From Anarhynchus alexandrinus (lineage: Eukaryota; Chordata; Aves; Charadriiformes; Charadriidae): a stretch of 64,000 nt of DNA. Under the pieces are notes generated by a model. That model was not told where the DNA came from. It did not search any database and was given only the letters and a program-made list of their open reading frames with translations. A program made the position numbers and the translations under genes. The DNA lies in contig VUYV01000331.1 of assembly GCA_008711295.1 (NCBI GenBank), positions 1,328 to 65,327 of the forward strand, read 5' to 3'. Shown here in pieces: positions 41,896 through 54,828 of this stretch; positions within the stretch are counted from its first letter, which is position 1, and every line of letters begins with the position of its first letter.

Positions 41896-41899
41896 TCAT

Positions 41900-44800
41900 G
41901 GGGCTTCCCTTCCGTCCCATGTCATTCCCTCTTACTTGAGGGTGACGGCAGCAGCTCCCAGTATGACATGCCACCTCCTGTGCCACCTCCTGTGCACCCC
42001 GTTCCCATACAGCAGCGTGGGTCCACCAGCTCGGTGGATTGGGAAGGTTGGGGTGATGAAAAGCAAAGTGTCCACACCGAGCAACCTTCCGAGTGCCTCC
42101 CGGCAGCTCGCACAGCCACACGTAGGATGGGAGCGGGCGAGACTCCCGGCTCCCAGCTCGGTGTGCAGACTCAGCATCACGTCTTGCCCAAGATCTTGCA
42201 TAAAATAAGGCAGCTCTGTCTCGCGGGACAGTTTGACCCTCGGCAGAGCAATCACAGACCACTGACTCAGTGAATCTGAACGCGAGTGGGGTCTTGCTTG
42301 GCAGGGACTGCAGCTAGGCTGGGAATTAAAACTAAATTTTCCTGTATCTCACAGCTTTGTGGCCGGGATTTGGAGACAAGGAGGAGCTCAGGGGGAGAAG
42401 GAGGGAGAAGACACACACTTCCATGTGCGCACACACACACAGTTGTGCTTTAGCTGGATCAGTTCATGATGAAAGACTACACTGACATTTCAAATACAAA
42501 AGGCAAATTCCTGTCTGCTGTCAGTGCCTGAGCTCTTTTCCCGAGAGCCCAGGGACTTCCCTGGCTATTCCTGGCTGAAACCCCATGGCCGCTTTTCGGC
42601 GCTATCTGGGGCTGACGGTCTGGACGCCAGTCTAACCATAACTGGAGCTGAAACTCCATCCTTGCCTTGGGATCTTGTGGGCTTGTCCTGGTCTGCTTTG
42701 AGCCCTGTAGTTGCTGTAAAGGGTGGAAGACGTGATCATAAAAATGTGCGTTTTATGGCGGCTTTTTTCACGGCTTTGAGAGACGTGGTGGCAGGTCAAG
42801 CTGGAGTTACGCAAGCTTTTGTGACTGTTTGGCTTTTTTATTTTAATACCCAGGCAGTATCTGCAGCCCCGGCCCTGCTGCCCTGTGCCGGTGGCTGGAG
42901 AAAATGGAAATCAAAGGTGATAGAGACCTCTCAGACCTCTGCCGTGTCTGAGCCAAGAAACGTGGAGGTCTTAAAAGAGCTGCAACCTGAGAAGTGCAGT
43001 GTTTTTGCACCAAGCGGCTCTTTGCAGCCTGGGTTTGGAGAGCAGGGCCTGAATCGGGACCCGCAGCTCAGCGGGGACGATACTCGCTGGTGCTGGTCAG
43101 GGCGAAGCAGAAAATGGCTGTGCGGCGGACAGGGACAGCCCGGCACCCCGGGTGTGAAACCCAGCCGGCTCCTGCACCCACATGTCCCCCCCTCTGGGAG
43201 GGGACGGCCTCGCCAAGGCTCCCGGGGCTGAGGGAGGTGACACTTTGGCTCCTGTCGCTCCTGTTGAGCAATCGACCGGGGCGAAGGGCCAGGATTAGTC
43301 ACCCCAATTGAGGCACGTCCCTTGGGGGGGGGCAGGCTTTCTGCCGAGCTGGTCCTACCTGCCCCCGCCCCTCCGAGCCCGGTGCCGGGAGAGGCTGAGC
43401 CCACCCTGACCACGCGTGGGACCTCCTGGGCAAGACTGAACGGGGGCAGGTCATGGTTTTTGGCATGGAGGGGTTTGGGCTTTGGTGGCAGCCACTGAGC
43501 CGGGGTTTGCTGTGTCCCCTCCACCACTTCCAGCCCCAATGCATGCCTTGAGGACAGACCACCACGCCGGAGCCCTGGTTGCCACATGCCACCCGGCAAA
43601 GTGTCACCACAGCTTCTTGCTGGGTTACTCCCCCCCTCCCCAGTCCCTCTCCGTACCCCAAAACACATCAGCCACCTCAAGTGTGGGTACCAGGATGAAA
43701 TGCCGAGTGTTTTTGGCAGCCCTCAGCCACGGCAATGTGGGTCAGGGCTCGTTCCCATTCCAGGAGCCTTGCCAGGGCTGCAGGACAAATGAGATGGGCC
43801 AAAATCCAGAGGACGGGACCAGCGTGACCCCCACGGCATCTGCCCCAGGAAAGGCTGGGGGCTGCCCGGTGACAGCCAAACCAGCGCCGTCTCCCTTGGG
43901 TGCCGCGACACCGGGGAGGTGCTGTTGGTGGCTCAGCCTCCGCCGGCCCTGCCAGGCAGCCAGGAGCCGGCCAGCCCTGGCCCCGGGCACGGAGCCCTGT
44001 GGGGAGGTTGTGAAAGCCGAGGACAAGGGACAAGCCGGGCTGTGGGTCCTGCAGCCCTCCAGCCCCTCTCGGCACAGGCAGAGCCTTTCGCGGGCAGCGT
44101 GGCTAGGGGCAGCAGCCCCCGCTTGCCCACAGAGACCTGTTTCAGTAGCCTTAGCCCCGTGGCTGCTAGCCAGGGTTGGGACCAGCCGGGACACTGGCTG
44201 GGAGGGTGGCTGCGGGGTGGGGGACACTCCCTGGCCCCGGAGCACCCGCGTCCCTTTGCTCTTTCGGTGTTAAAGCCACTAAAGCACATGTATTTGAGCG
44301 CTTTGCTGTGCAGCCCCTCCTGCGCGGTGCCAGGGGTGCTGAGAGCATCCTCCAGCGTGTCCCAGCCCGGGGACGAGGATGGGGGTCCCCATGTCTCCCT
44401 GGTCCCCTCCATCTGGGTCCCACCGCGTGAAAACCAAGGGCGTCGGGGGGGATCCCGGGGAACACCCCGCACTCCCCAGCAGCACAACCCTCTCACGGGA
44501 GGTGTTGCGGGGGCCCCGGGGCCTTCCTCCCAGCCCCGAAAAGCTGCCGGACCGGCTGGGAGGCCGGGGAGCATCGTCCTCCTACACGGCCCAGCCACGC
44601 TGCAATTTTGGGTGCTGTCGAAATCGGTTAACTCCTGGGAGGCTGGTGGGAGCCCCATCGTCCTCCTGCCACCCACGGGCCCCGAGAAGCAGCGGGAGGG
44701 GGATGGCTACCTTGTTCCCCCCCCCTAGTTTAACCAGTCTGGGCTGCTCGTGTCCCCACACCACCGGGTCAAGGGCCAGCGAGAGCCCTCGGCTCGTTTT

Positions 44801-46290
44801 TCACGTTGGCCAGCCCCGGTTTGGCTAATTACAGGTCTGGGGCTGGTTCCCAGGCTGGGAGCGCTCGGGGCCGGGTGGAGGCCAAGCGTCGGGGTCCCTC
44901 GCTGGCCTCCCCTCGCTGGCCTCCCCCCTGGGAACCGGCTGGGCTCCCCGACACTGCCGGGGGCCCCCCCAGCTCAGCCGGGACCTGCCGAGCAAATTGA
45001 GACCTGCCGGGGGCCACGGCGGGGGCCGAGGCAGCACCCAGCTTTGCTTCTACAGGACGCCATGATGGGGATGGGTCTGAGGGGTGGGCGAGGGTCTGGG
45101 GTGGGGGGCGGTTGGCAGGGGTTAATCCCCTCGGCGGGGCTCTGTGCCAGGCTCTGCTCCAGGTGACGTGTCCCGGGCAAACAGGTTCTGGTTGGCGCAG
45201 CCCAACCTCCCACAGCAGCCAGCGCTTTCCCACAGCAGAGCCCTTGCAAACCTCGTTACATCCCAGCCCGGTCCCTGCAGCCCCATGGGCGCTGCACCGG
45301 GTGCTCCGCGATCCCGGCACGCAATGGCGGCAGGGGGGTAGGGGTTGCTTCCCTGCCCGTGCCTCAGTTTCCCCAGAGCCTGGCAGCTCCTGGCACCCCG
45401 GGAGCCGGGATTTGGCCATACCTGGACTCGGGGCTGACATGTCCCCCACGACGTCCCCAACTGGGGACCCCGCTGGGGTGGCACGTCCTGAGTCACGGCG
45501 CGTTTCCTCCCGGCATCCCGGCGTTTCCCATCAAAGGCCGGCTCCTGCCCAGCCCTGCTGCGCTTGATCTGATGAGCTCATAGCCCAGGGTGCCATGACT
45601 GTATTTTATTGTAATTATTTTTCATGTCGAAACTCGCGCTGGCGGAGGGGAGGGTGGCGGGGGGGGGGCCGTGCTCGCTGAGCTGCGCCCTTCACCGTGG
45701 CCGGGCGCCAGGGACAGAATTGCTGAGCTTTCTCCTGCTCCGGCGCGTCCGGACCTCGACGGGGATGTCCCCACCCCAATGACACCCCAGGGCTGTCCCC
45801 GTGTCGCTGCCCGCGCTCCGATGCTGCTTTAGGAGACCCCCCCACCACACGCACACCCCCCCCTTGGGATGTTGGGATGTAGAGAAGGGCTGCACGAGGG
45901 CCGCAGGGACAGGTTTTGGGGCACTGTGGGTTTGCACCAAGGGGGTGGGACACCACCCTGCTGTCGGGTCGGGGTCCTCGGTGCACCCCAGGGAGCAGCC
46001 AGCCCCGGGGGGTCTGCCGAAACCCTCTCTCCACAGAGGCAGAGCCCACCCATGGGATGCAGTTTTGAGGCCGCCGAGGGACGGGGCTCGCTGGGCACCC
46101 CGAGACCCTATCGCAGGGCTTGGCGGGGGGGAGGTGAGGAGCAGCAGAACTGCTGCTACAGCTCCCAGGGGACCCCACCGTCATCCCCCCCCGGTCGGCG
46201 GGGCAGGAGGCGAAGCGGGTGCCCCGGCGGCGGCGGGAGCTGCCCGGACACGTGTGCGGGGGAGAGACGAGGCAGACCAGAGGCAGACAT
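41900..46290. other. GC-rich GPN2-SFN intergenic DNA, no supported gene
   Basis: Long overlapping open frames occur on both strands, the expected result of very high GC. None shows recognisable domains, plausible exon borders or a start context I would defend. There is a short (CA)n at about 42428-42441. A minus-strand AATAAA (TTTATT at 45605-45610) could be a distal SFN poly(A) signal. Confidence 0.5.
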
Positions 46291-46301
46291 GCAGGAGATG
46301 G

Positions 46302-46307
46302 TTTATT
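46302..46307 (-). terminator. poly(A) signal of SFN
   Basis: TTTATT on the + strand is AATAAA on the minus strand, about 320 nt after the SFN stop. The same CAATAAACC context is found at the end of mammalian SFN mRNA as I recall it. Confidence 0.6.
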
Positions 46308-46347
46308 GGAGACGCACAGAGGCTTTGGCGATATGTGACCTGACCTC

Positions 46348-46518
46348 NNNNNNNNNNNNNNNNNNNNNNNNNNNNNNNNNNNNNNNNNNNNNNNNNNNNN
46401 NNNNNNNNNNNNNNNNNNNNNNNNNNNNNNNNNNNNNNNNNNNNNNNNNNNNNNNNNNNNNNNNNNNNNNNNNNNNNNNNNNNNNNNNNNNNNNNNNNNN
46501 NNNNNNNNNNNNNNNNNN
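46348..46518. other. assembly gap, 171 N, in the SFN 3' UTR
   Basis: Run of Ns lying between the SFN stop codon and its likely poly(A) signal. The coding region is unaffected. Confidence 0.98.
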
Positions 46519-46625
46519 AAACAAAAAAATCAAAACAAAAATTAAACCATGAAGAGATGCCGAAGGCACTGAAGTGGGGGGGACAGGTGGGGGGGACGAC
46601 CGGTCCCCGGCTCCATGGGGGCCGT

Positions 46626-47214
46626 TCAGTTCTTGGGCTCTTCGCCAGCCTCGCCGCCGTCTTCTCCGGCGCACTCGGCTGTCCATAGCGTGAGGTTGTC
46701 CCTGAGCAGCTGCATGATGAGGGTGCTGTCCTTGTAGGAGTCTTCGCTGAGCGTGTGCAGGTCCCCCATGGCCTCGTCGAAGGTGGTCTTGGCCAGGGAG
46801 ATGGCCTGGTCGGGGGCGTTGGCGATCTCGTAGTGGAAGACGGAGAAGTTGAGGGCCAGCCCCAGGCGGATGGGGTTCGTGGGCTGCATCTCCTTTTTGC
46901 TGATGTCCATGGCCTCTTGGTAGGCTTCCTGGGCGTTGTCTATCGTCTTCTTGCGGTCGTCCCCGGTGGCCACCTCGGCCAGGTATCGGAAGTAGTCACC
47001 CTTCATCTTCAGGTAGAAGACCTTGCTCTCAGGATCGCTCGCCTTCTTGATGAGATACTTGTCCAGCAAGGCCAGGACGTTCTTGCAGACACCGTTCAGC
47101 TCCCTTTCCACCTTCTCCCGATACTCGTTCACCAGCTGCGCTTTGTCGTCCCCCTCTTCGGTTTTGTGCTCAATGCTGGAGATGACCCTCCACGCCGAGC
47201 GCTGGCACCCCACC

Positions 47215-47249
<35 letters not shown>

Positions 47250-47366
47250 CTCGTTGGACAGCTCGTCCCCGTGTTCCACCACCGCCTTCATGAAGTCCGC
47301 CATGTCCTCGTAGCGCTCAGCCTGCTCGGCCAGCTTGGCCTTCTGCACTTGGTGGTTTCTTGCCAT
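46626..47366 (-). CDS. SFN: 14-3-3 protein sigma (stratifin), intronless
   Basis: One uninterrupted frame of 246 residues (human 248). The phosphopeptide pocket is intact: Lys49, Arg56, Arg127 and Tyr128 (human 49, 56, 129, 130). The paralogue is sigma: it keeps the sigma-specific second-pocket residues as Met200, Asp202 and His204 in [14 protein letters not shown], where other 14-3-3s have I/E/D-type residues. It also keeps the dimer-interface residues Glu20, Phe25 and Gln55; Ser5 of human is His here. The lack of introns also fits SFN. 14-3-3 sigma binds phosphoserine clients (CDC25, CDKs, keratin network) and mediates G2 arrest and epithelial differentiation. The variable C-terminal tail is acidic ([13 protein letters not shown]). 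The neighbours GPN2 (opposite strand) and ZDHHC18 (same strand) match human order. Confidence 0.95.
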
Positions 47367-47562
47367 GGCTGGGACGCGGGCGCAGGGCAGACGCGTAGGG
47401 CGAGGAGCGGGGCCGGGAGCCGTCGGAGCCTCTGCCGAGCCCCGTCTCCGGGATTCGTTTTTGGCTGAGCGTCGGAGCCTCGAGCGAGAGCGGGAGGAGC
47501 CAACGAGGCCGAAGGAGTGTCCTCCTCCTCCTCCTCCTCTGCTTCCTCCCCGCCGAGCCCAG

Positions 47563-47572
47563 CCTTAAAAGG
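47563..47572. promoter_or_regulatory. CArG box upstream of SFN
   Basis: CCTTAAAAGG fits CC(A/T)6GG exactly, the SRF binding site, about 200 bp upstream of the SFN start codon. On the minus strand its TTTTAAGG core could alternatively serve as a weak TATA element. Confidence 0.45.
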
Positions 47573-47599
47573 AAAATTGCCGTGAATCATTGCCCGCGG

Positions 47600-50500
47600 G
47601 CGGCGGGTGATGGGGAAGGGGCGATGGGGGGGAGGGGGCCGACCAACGCCCTGCCCTCCCCACGGGTCCCCGGGAGGGCTCGGCGGTGGGTGCAGCGCCC
47701 ATGGATGCCCCGGGTGGGGGTGTCCCCGCAGCCAACGCCCATGCCGGGACCGAGGGGACGCCCATCCCACTGCTAAAAGCAGTTGGAATGGGGACAGCGG
47801 GTGGGTTATCATTTTGGGGAGGGGGGTAGGCAGGGACGCAGCAGTGCTCAGCTCTTCCCACTCTCCCCCCCAAGAGAAACGGGCCGTGGGGTGCGCCTGG
47901 TCGTAAAAATGGTTTACTCTCCCCTCCGCCCCCCTCCCAAATCATATCACTGTCGTTTTTTTATATGGTGATTAACTTCACTGGTAATTGCGAGGGCTCG
48001 ACGGGCAGGTATTTATTCCCACAGGTGGGGAAACCGAGGCAGAGAGGCTCAGCAACGCGCTCAAGCGCCGCGGGAGGGACCGCCCCAAAGCTGCGCGCAA
48101 TCGCTCCGTGACTTTGAACCGCCGCGTGCGGGACCGGCCTGACCCCCTTCCCCCCCAAAAAAAACCCCTCCCAGAGTGGGGAAGCCACCAGCAGTGCGAG
48201 CCAGGATTCGGCCAGCGGCAGAGAGACACCCCCCCAGCCCCAGTGAACTCGGGGCTCCCCCACCGCTCACCTCCAGCCCAGCGCTGCATTTCCCCATCCC
48301 AGCGTCTCGCCGGGGACGTATCTCTTAATTGAAAAAGTTGAAAATTGGATTTTTTAATTTTTTTTTTTAATTTTTTTTTTTTTTGACATGCATTTGCCGG
48401 CGGTGCTGGGCCGCCGGTGGAAACGCGCCGCCCCCGATTAGGATCTGCGCTTCGTGTTGCGCTGCAGTTTCACTCTCGACCTGCTCCGGCTTGTTGCCAC
48501 ACGCCGGGCGCTGGAGGAGCGTCGGCCTCGCAGCCTGTGCCAATCCCCGGCGCTATCGGCCGTGCGGGAGCCGTGCGGGAAGGGCAGGGTGGGGCGGGCA
48601 CCCGCTGGCATGGGGCCAAGGCAAAAAGGATTGGTGTTTCGTTGGGTTTTTTTTTTAATCAGTGTGACTCGATGCTTTACTCATCCCTGCAAACAGCCCT
48701 CAGTGCCACCCCGGCCGGGAGCGCACTGTCCCCCCCCCGTACCCGGCATCGCTCAGGTCCTGCCGGGATGGGGCGATGGAGGATGCGGGGGATGGAGGAC
48801 GAGAGAAAGACCCGTAGATGCTTTTCCCAATCATGTGCAGCCCAGGAAAACACACACACACCCCCCCACACACGCCCCCAGCCTCCATACTGCTCCCTCC
48901 CCACCTTGGCAAGGGGGATTTGGGGCTGCTCGCCCCCTCCCTGGCCAAGCCCCCAGGCACATGGTGAGGCTGGGGGTACCCCTGCCCGTCGAGGGGCTCA
49001 CACGAAGTGGAGGACACCCAGCTCCACCAGCGTCACCACAGCCCCTCCATGTCACCCTCAGCCCATGGACCACGCCACGTGCAGCACCTCCAGCAATTAG
49101 CGCTCCTTCCCCCGCTGAGCGGGATCCCCCGTGGGAGCAGATGATGCCCCGCTGAGTCGGGAAAAGGCATTTTCCGAAGGAACAGTCACATGGGAGACCA
49201 CTGCCCATCTCCCACCTCTGCCCGGCGGACGAGGTGCGAGGGGGGAGGCAAACCCGTAGGGACCCTCTAAGAGCTTCAGCCAAGCACAAAAGCCCCCACA
49301 GAGGGGCTGGGGGCCAAATGGGCAGCCCCGATGTACCCGGCCCTCTAAAAACCACCTCCTTCCCTTGCAAAAATGCGAGGCGGCAATCCCCAGGTGGGAA
49401 TTAGTCTGCAGCTCACACCCCTCCAAGCAGCAAAGCTGTACGTGGTCGGGGTCTGCAGCCCCCAGCCCCGGAGAAGCCCTCCCCGCCGGACCCGGCTCCA
49501 AAACCGTAGGCTGATCCCGTACCGTCCCGGCTGCTTTTGGGCTGTTTCACCCTCCCGAGTCAGCTCTGCCCCGAAAGGGCCCCGTGGGGAGACCCCCCCC
49601 GGCCCCAGCGGGACCCCCCCAGCGGGATGGGCAGCTCGGACGGGGTGTGCGATGCCTCGGCCTCGGCTCAGGCGTCTGCCGGCAGCCCCTGCCAGAGGGG
49701 CTGAGCTGCTGCCAAATTTTGGTTGCAATGGGCTGAGAGGAGACTGCAAAAGCATTCCGCTCTACCGGTTTCGTGAAAATCAGCGCAGGGGGGCGGGGGG
49801 GTGTGTGTGAAGGGAAGAGCCCCAGATCGCTGCGCACAGGCTGCAGCATCCCCCTGCAGAGCACCCGTGGGTGCCCCGAATGCTGAAGAGCAGCACCAGG
49901 AGGTGCATCACCCCGGAGAGAGGGACACCCAGTTAAGCCCCAGCCCTGGGGACACTGCCCAGGCCAGCGCGCGTCCCTCGTCCCGTGAGCGGAGCCGGCG
50001 ATACTGCAGGGCTGGGCGCTCCAGCAGCTCCGCGATGGCAGGCAGGAGGCAGAGGATGCTCGTGGCCGTTCCCAGCGGCGCTGGAAGGATGCTCACAGCC
50101 CACCCGGCCACCCCATCCTCACCCATCCATCCCTGCCGCTCCCCAGGCTGCGGGGACGCTGCCGGTTCCCGACACTTCAGTGGCGGTCAGATTTTTGCCG
50201 AGGGGTGCTCAGTGCCCCCCCCAGGTCCCGCAGGCGCTGCCCGTCGCTCCTTCCCCGGCCCCAGCAGCGAGGCTGGACAGGAGTGCAGAGCTGTGCGACT
50301 TGACTCAAGGCCACGGTGAATGGCACAGCTGAGTTTGGGGAGCTCCCGGCTCCCGGCGCCGTGGCCGGCGCGGCTGACGGCAGCGGGGTGCAGCCCTTCC
50401 CGGCTCCCCCGCCCCGCGCAGCACCGGCATGCCCAGGCACGAGCTGCAAGGGAGCAGCTCCCCTCCGCCGGCAGAGCAGCAGCCAGACGCTGGCGTACAG
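47600..50500. other. SFN-ZDHHC18 intergenic DNA
   Basis: No gene is recognised. It contains an AT-rich island with long T runs at 48335-48385, short (CA)n near 48850, and GC-rich flanks. SFN upstream regulatory DNA would be expected here. Confidence 0.45.
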
Positions 50501-50515
50501 TAAATAGGAGAAACT

Positions 50516-50521
50516 TTTATT
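50516..50521 (-). terminator. distal candidate poly(A) signal, minus strand
   Basis: AATAAA on the minus strand in CGAATAAAAGTTTC. If ZDHHC18 uses it, the 3' UTR would be about 4.3 kb. A nearer minus-strand AATAAA at 52821-52826 would give about 2.0 kb. Confidence 0.35.
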
Positions 50522-53500
50522 CGTTACAAAAGTAAAAGGCATAAATAGATGGTGAATCCTACCGGGGCTCTGCGCTGGGCTTGGTGGGGGGCAGATGGGG
50601 CTGCGCAGCTCCCAGCTCGGCCGCCGGCGGTGGGAGGACGCGGTGCTGGGTGCCGGAGCGCCCAGGCGGTGCTGCAGCCACCGCGCCGCCGGCTGCGGAG
50701 GTGCCTGGTCAAGGTCCTGCGGGGCACGAACCCCTTCCCCTAAAACTAGAGCCACGCTACGACAAAACAGGAGTCGGGGAGCTGCCCGGGGAGGGGGTTG
50801 CAGGGGCAAATTCTGACCGCGCACTAACTCCTGTCCGCAGAGAGTCTTCCGGCACACGGACGCGGCTCGGAGAGGGGCTGGTGGGGTCGGGTGTGTGACA
50901 CCAGCGGCTTGGCTGTAAACGCGCTGGCACGAAGCCTGCTCGTTCCGAAAGCCGGCTGGAATGCTAACCGCTATCTTCCAGCATCTGCGGGAGGGGAGAC
51001 ACCGTCACTGGGGGTAAGGCTGGTGGTTACGGGGAGCCACCGGCGGTCTCGGCTCGGTTGCGTGAGTCCATCCAGTGGCAGGAGACAGCAGGAACTCCAG
51101 TTATTGCACTCGGGTGGGACGGCTGTATGGCTTTGAGCTTTGAACCCGCGGGACGGCCGTCCCGGCTCCCGGAGGGGGGGGTTGGAAAAGCTTTTCCTTG
51201 TGCACGGCCGCTTTCCCCCCTCTCTTGCGGTGGGAGGGAGGAAGGCGCAGCTGCGTAGCCCTGGCGAGCGGAGGCACTCGTGGTGGTCATGGCTGTCGTC
51301 TCGGGTGTTGCCCGCGGTGTCTTGGCTCCCCGCAGGGCGCTCCAGGAGGGGCAGAGGGCTGCGGGCCGCCAGGGCTCTTGATACCAGATGGACACGGCGC
51401 GAGGGAGAGAGGAGAGGGAAGGAAGAGAAAGAGAAAGAGAGGGTTAGCGCCAGAAATGCACAAGTGAGGAGCAGCAGGGAGCAGAGCGGAGCACCCAGGC
51501 TCGGTGGCAGAAAGAGGAGACAGTCCGGGATGGAGGAGAGCACTGGCAGCCTTCTTGCATCGCTGCCGCCGAGGCTCCGGCAGGCAGGAGCCCATGGGGT
51601 GCTGCAGGCAGGGAGAAGGCAGGGGCGCACAGGAGGGCGAGGGGCAGCTCTGCAGCCCACAAGTGAAGAAGGGCTTCATTGCAAAGCGCTTTGGAAGGAA
51701 CTTACTGCGCTTACGGGCACACCAGGGGGGAACCTGGTGTGATAGAGAGGAAAACAGGCGGAGTGGGGGATAAGGGAGGGATTACCTGAACCACAGAGCA
51801 GGTCAGAGCTGGGAGTAGAAATCTCTTCCAGGCTACCACTCCTCTGTTTGGGACACAGCTCGCTCCAAACACTAAATCTCTGCATCAGCTGGGCGCTTCC
51901 TCCAAGCCCACCATGGCAGCTCCACCGAGCACAAACCACCACGGCACACCATCCGGGCTTCACAAACCCTCTGCCCCGGAGCCTGAGCCAACCCTCAGCC
52001 ACACCACTTTCCACGCATGCACCACGCAGACCGGGTGGCTCCATCTCGTACCAAACCCCAGCACAAAGCTGAGGGAAACCATCCCTCTCTTCTCGCCAAG
52101 GCTGTGGGCAACCCCTCTGCCAGGCAGCCCCGCACCGCGACGGCACAACCCAGGGCTCACAGCACCTCGCGCCGGTGGGATGCTGGTGGGATGGACGGGA
52201 CACACGGCACACAGGTGTCTACACAACTGGAGGGTGATGGGCTCCATGGGCAGAGCTGGTCATGCAGTGGAGATGAGATGGGTCGCTCAAGCGGATGACG
52301 GGGAGAAGAAAGCGCTTTCTTACCAGCTAACCCTCAGAAAGCAGGGCTAACGTCCAAGGAGGGGGCAAGTCCCGTCAGGCTGTGCAGGAAATGGCAAAGT
52401 CCTGGCAGGCATCCTCCTGGGGAAGACACCAGAGATTACGCACCTCAATACCCGCCGGTAGGGCCGGAGAGGGCTGGGTTAGGCAGGGGGACCACAGATC
52501 CTGGCACAGATCCTTTCCACGCGAAAGGATGCTGAGGTGACGGCTTCTGCAGGAAGGGGACCGGCAAGTGGAACAGACCCTGCCCAGCCCGGAGACGTGG
52601 GACAGAAAAATCCCTTCGCTCCAGCAAGGGTCACGGCAGCACCAATCGCTGCGAAGCGTCCCTCGTAGCCCCATCCTGCAGGAGGTTAAACGAGCTTCCA
52701 GGCAAGCCCTGGGCCTAATTAAGAGTCCAACTGCCACGTTAAACACCGAGACAACTTGCCCTCTTCTGTCTTAAAGGAATAAAATAATAATCCAAGCAAT
52801 TAACTCTTTAAAAATATAATTTTATTATGTTGAGTAACAAAGGAAACTGGTTTAAATAAAAACAGGAAGGAGTTTGGCCCCTGATAACACCCCCCACACT
52901 GCTCCTTGCTCCCCAGCACCAGACCCTCTCCGCACAGCTCGGCTCGCCCCGGCCCCACGCCTGCCCCGAGGCTCCTCGATGGCAGGGACGAGCCCTGCTG
53001 GGGACATCCCTGCAGGAGAAGCGGGGAGAGAAGGGCAGGGTGGCCTCTCCAGATGCCACATGGACAACACGCTAAAGCGCCTGGCCCGTGAGATGGCACG
53101 AAGCTGCGGGGCTGGGGCGGCTGGCAGAGCAGCACCGGGAGCCTCCCCGGGTGGCAAGGGCCATCTGCCGGGGATCCGGTAGGAATTCGGCAGCCTCCGC
53201 CGCTGTGCTCTCACCTCGGCTCTTCAGGGAGGGGAAGGTAGAGCTGGTGGCCACAGCAAACAAGCACTGAGATCTCTGTGCCACCAGCCAGACGCGTATG
53301 GCTGGGGGAACCTCGTGCTTCTGCTGTCCCCCAGCGCAGCCAAGGCTGCGTGCGGGCTGGCACAGTGCGAAGCACAACGCTGGGGAATTCACGGGGACAG
53401 GCTGCCCCCAAAAATGCGCTGCCTCTGCCTGAGGCTGAAATACAAGCGTCTGTCCCACAGAAACCTAACCAGGCAGCTTGACACGAAACACTGCAAGCCT

Positions 53501-54828
53501 CTGCCCTGGCGCTAACATGCTCAACACTACCTGCACCGAATACAAAATGTTCTACATAGAAAAAAAAAATAAATCTACAAATTGTGCAAAAATATCCAGC
53601 AGCTTTTAATAACGTGATTCAAGTATTGCTAACAAGGTCTGTGACTCTCCTCTACGCACACTCCAGTGTCAGTACTGGTGGCCCAGCTCTCCCGTGCCTC
53701 TGCAGGCACAGAGCGATGCTCGTGGATGCGCACGGGGACACGGAATGGCTCCCGAGGCGCTGGGGACAGCCCTGCTCTCGTCTGCCGGCCGAAAACCCAA
53801 ACCAAGAGCACAACATGAGGTTATCAGAGACCAGCACTCACCAACTGCCTCCTCTGTGAAATTCCACCTCAGGATTTCACCCACTTTTCTGTTACCTGTC
53901 GGTCTCTCGCAGGCAGGACACAACCAGGCTTTCCTGGCAAGCTAAAGGTTCCCAAATCTTACAACTGTAGCCTTGCCAACCAGCATCTCATGACGAGAGC
54001 TGCAGAACACTGTGTGTTTCTTCTTCCCCATTAAAAGGAGGGTCATCCTAACTTCTGTCCTTGCTGCAAAACGTCTTACTAACTGGCAGGGCCAAAAAAT
54101 AAAAGAGGTTTTCAGCACCATCTCAGTAACCAGCCAGAAAATAGGATCAAGAGCAGCTGGGACATCTAGTGAGCTTCCACATCTGCTGGGAGCCAGAGTC
54201 CTCCCCAGCTGAACAGCCCCAACTTACCAAGGCACAGCAGCTTCTGGAAAAGAAAAGCTGCTCCGGCAGTGGCCGAGGTGAGAACTCAGCCATTAAGAGA
54301 CAGAACAGCCCTTCCATATGGGCACAGGGGAGCAGGACGTGTTCACGGAGATAACAGGGATACCGAGGAACGTACGCCTCCACCAGCCCAGAAGACGAGA
54401 CGTGACAGCCCAGCTCAGAGTGGGAACCAGTCCCAGCTCCCACCCTTGGCCCACCTCAGTACTCCCGGCAGGAAACACAGTGACCCCCTGGAGCAGAGCC
54501 TCCGGGCTCAGAGGTCTGGTGGCTCCCCAGACCTATTTGCTTCCCAGGTGCAGCAGGAACTCCCTGCTTTCTGCACGAGTCTGAGGGTCTTGCATGCTGT
54601 TTGGCTCTATCGCTCGGAAGTCCAGACAGGCCACATCACAGTGAAACAAATAAACAAAAATAATAAATAAATTAAAAAAAAAAAAAGGCAACGTATGGCT
54701 CGACTGAGTCTTTGGCAGCTCTGCGTCACAGGGCTGTCCCGCCTGAGGCTGGGGAGATGGTAAGAGGGGAAGGTTCTGGCTGGAGTGAGGTGCAGGCACA
54801 GCAGGCACTGGGCTACGTCACAGCACTG
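50522..54828 (-). other. probable ZDHHC18 3' UTR and flank
   Basis: No coding gene is seen. A minus-strand poly(A) signal at 52821-52826 is a reasonable end of the ZDHHC18 mRNA. A-rich tracts on the + strand lie at about 53561-53575 and 54640-54690, and an oligo-A-like (AAATA)n occurs near 54650. Confidence 0.4.

Noticed and set aside
42524..44828. Several open frames of 200-270 codons on both strands between GPN2 and SFN
   Set aside because: They overlap each other in several frames, lie in very GC-rich DNA where stop codons are scarce, and show no domain, exon border or conserved block I recognise.
51140..51742. 200-codon + strand frame and neighbours near 51 kb
   Set aside because: Low-complexity Arg/Gly/Ser composition typical of GC-rich non-coding DNA, no family resemblance, and it lies in the probable ZDHHC18 3' flank.
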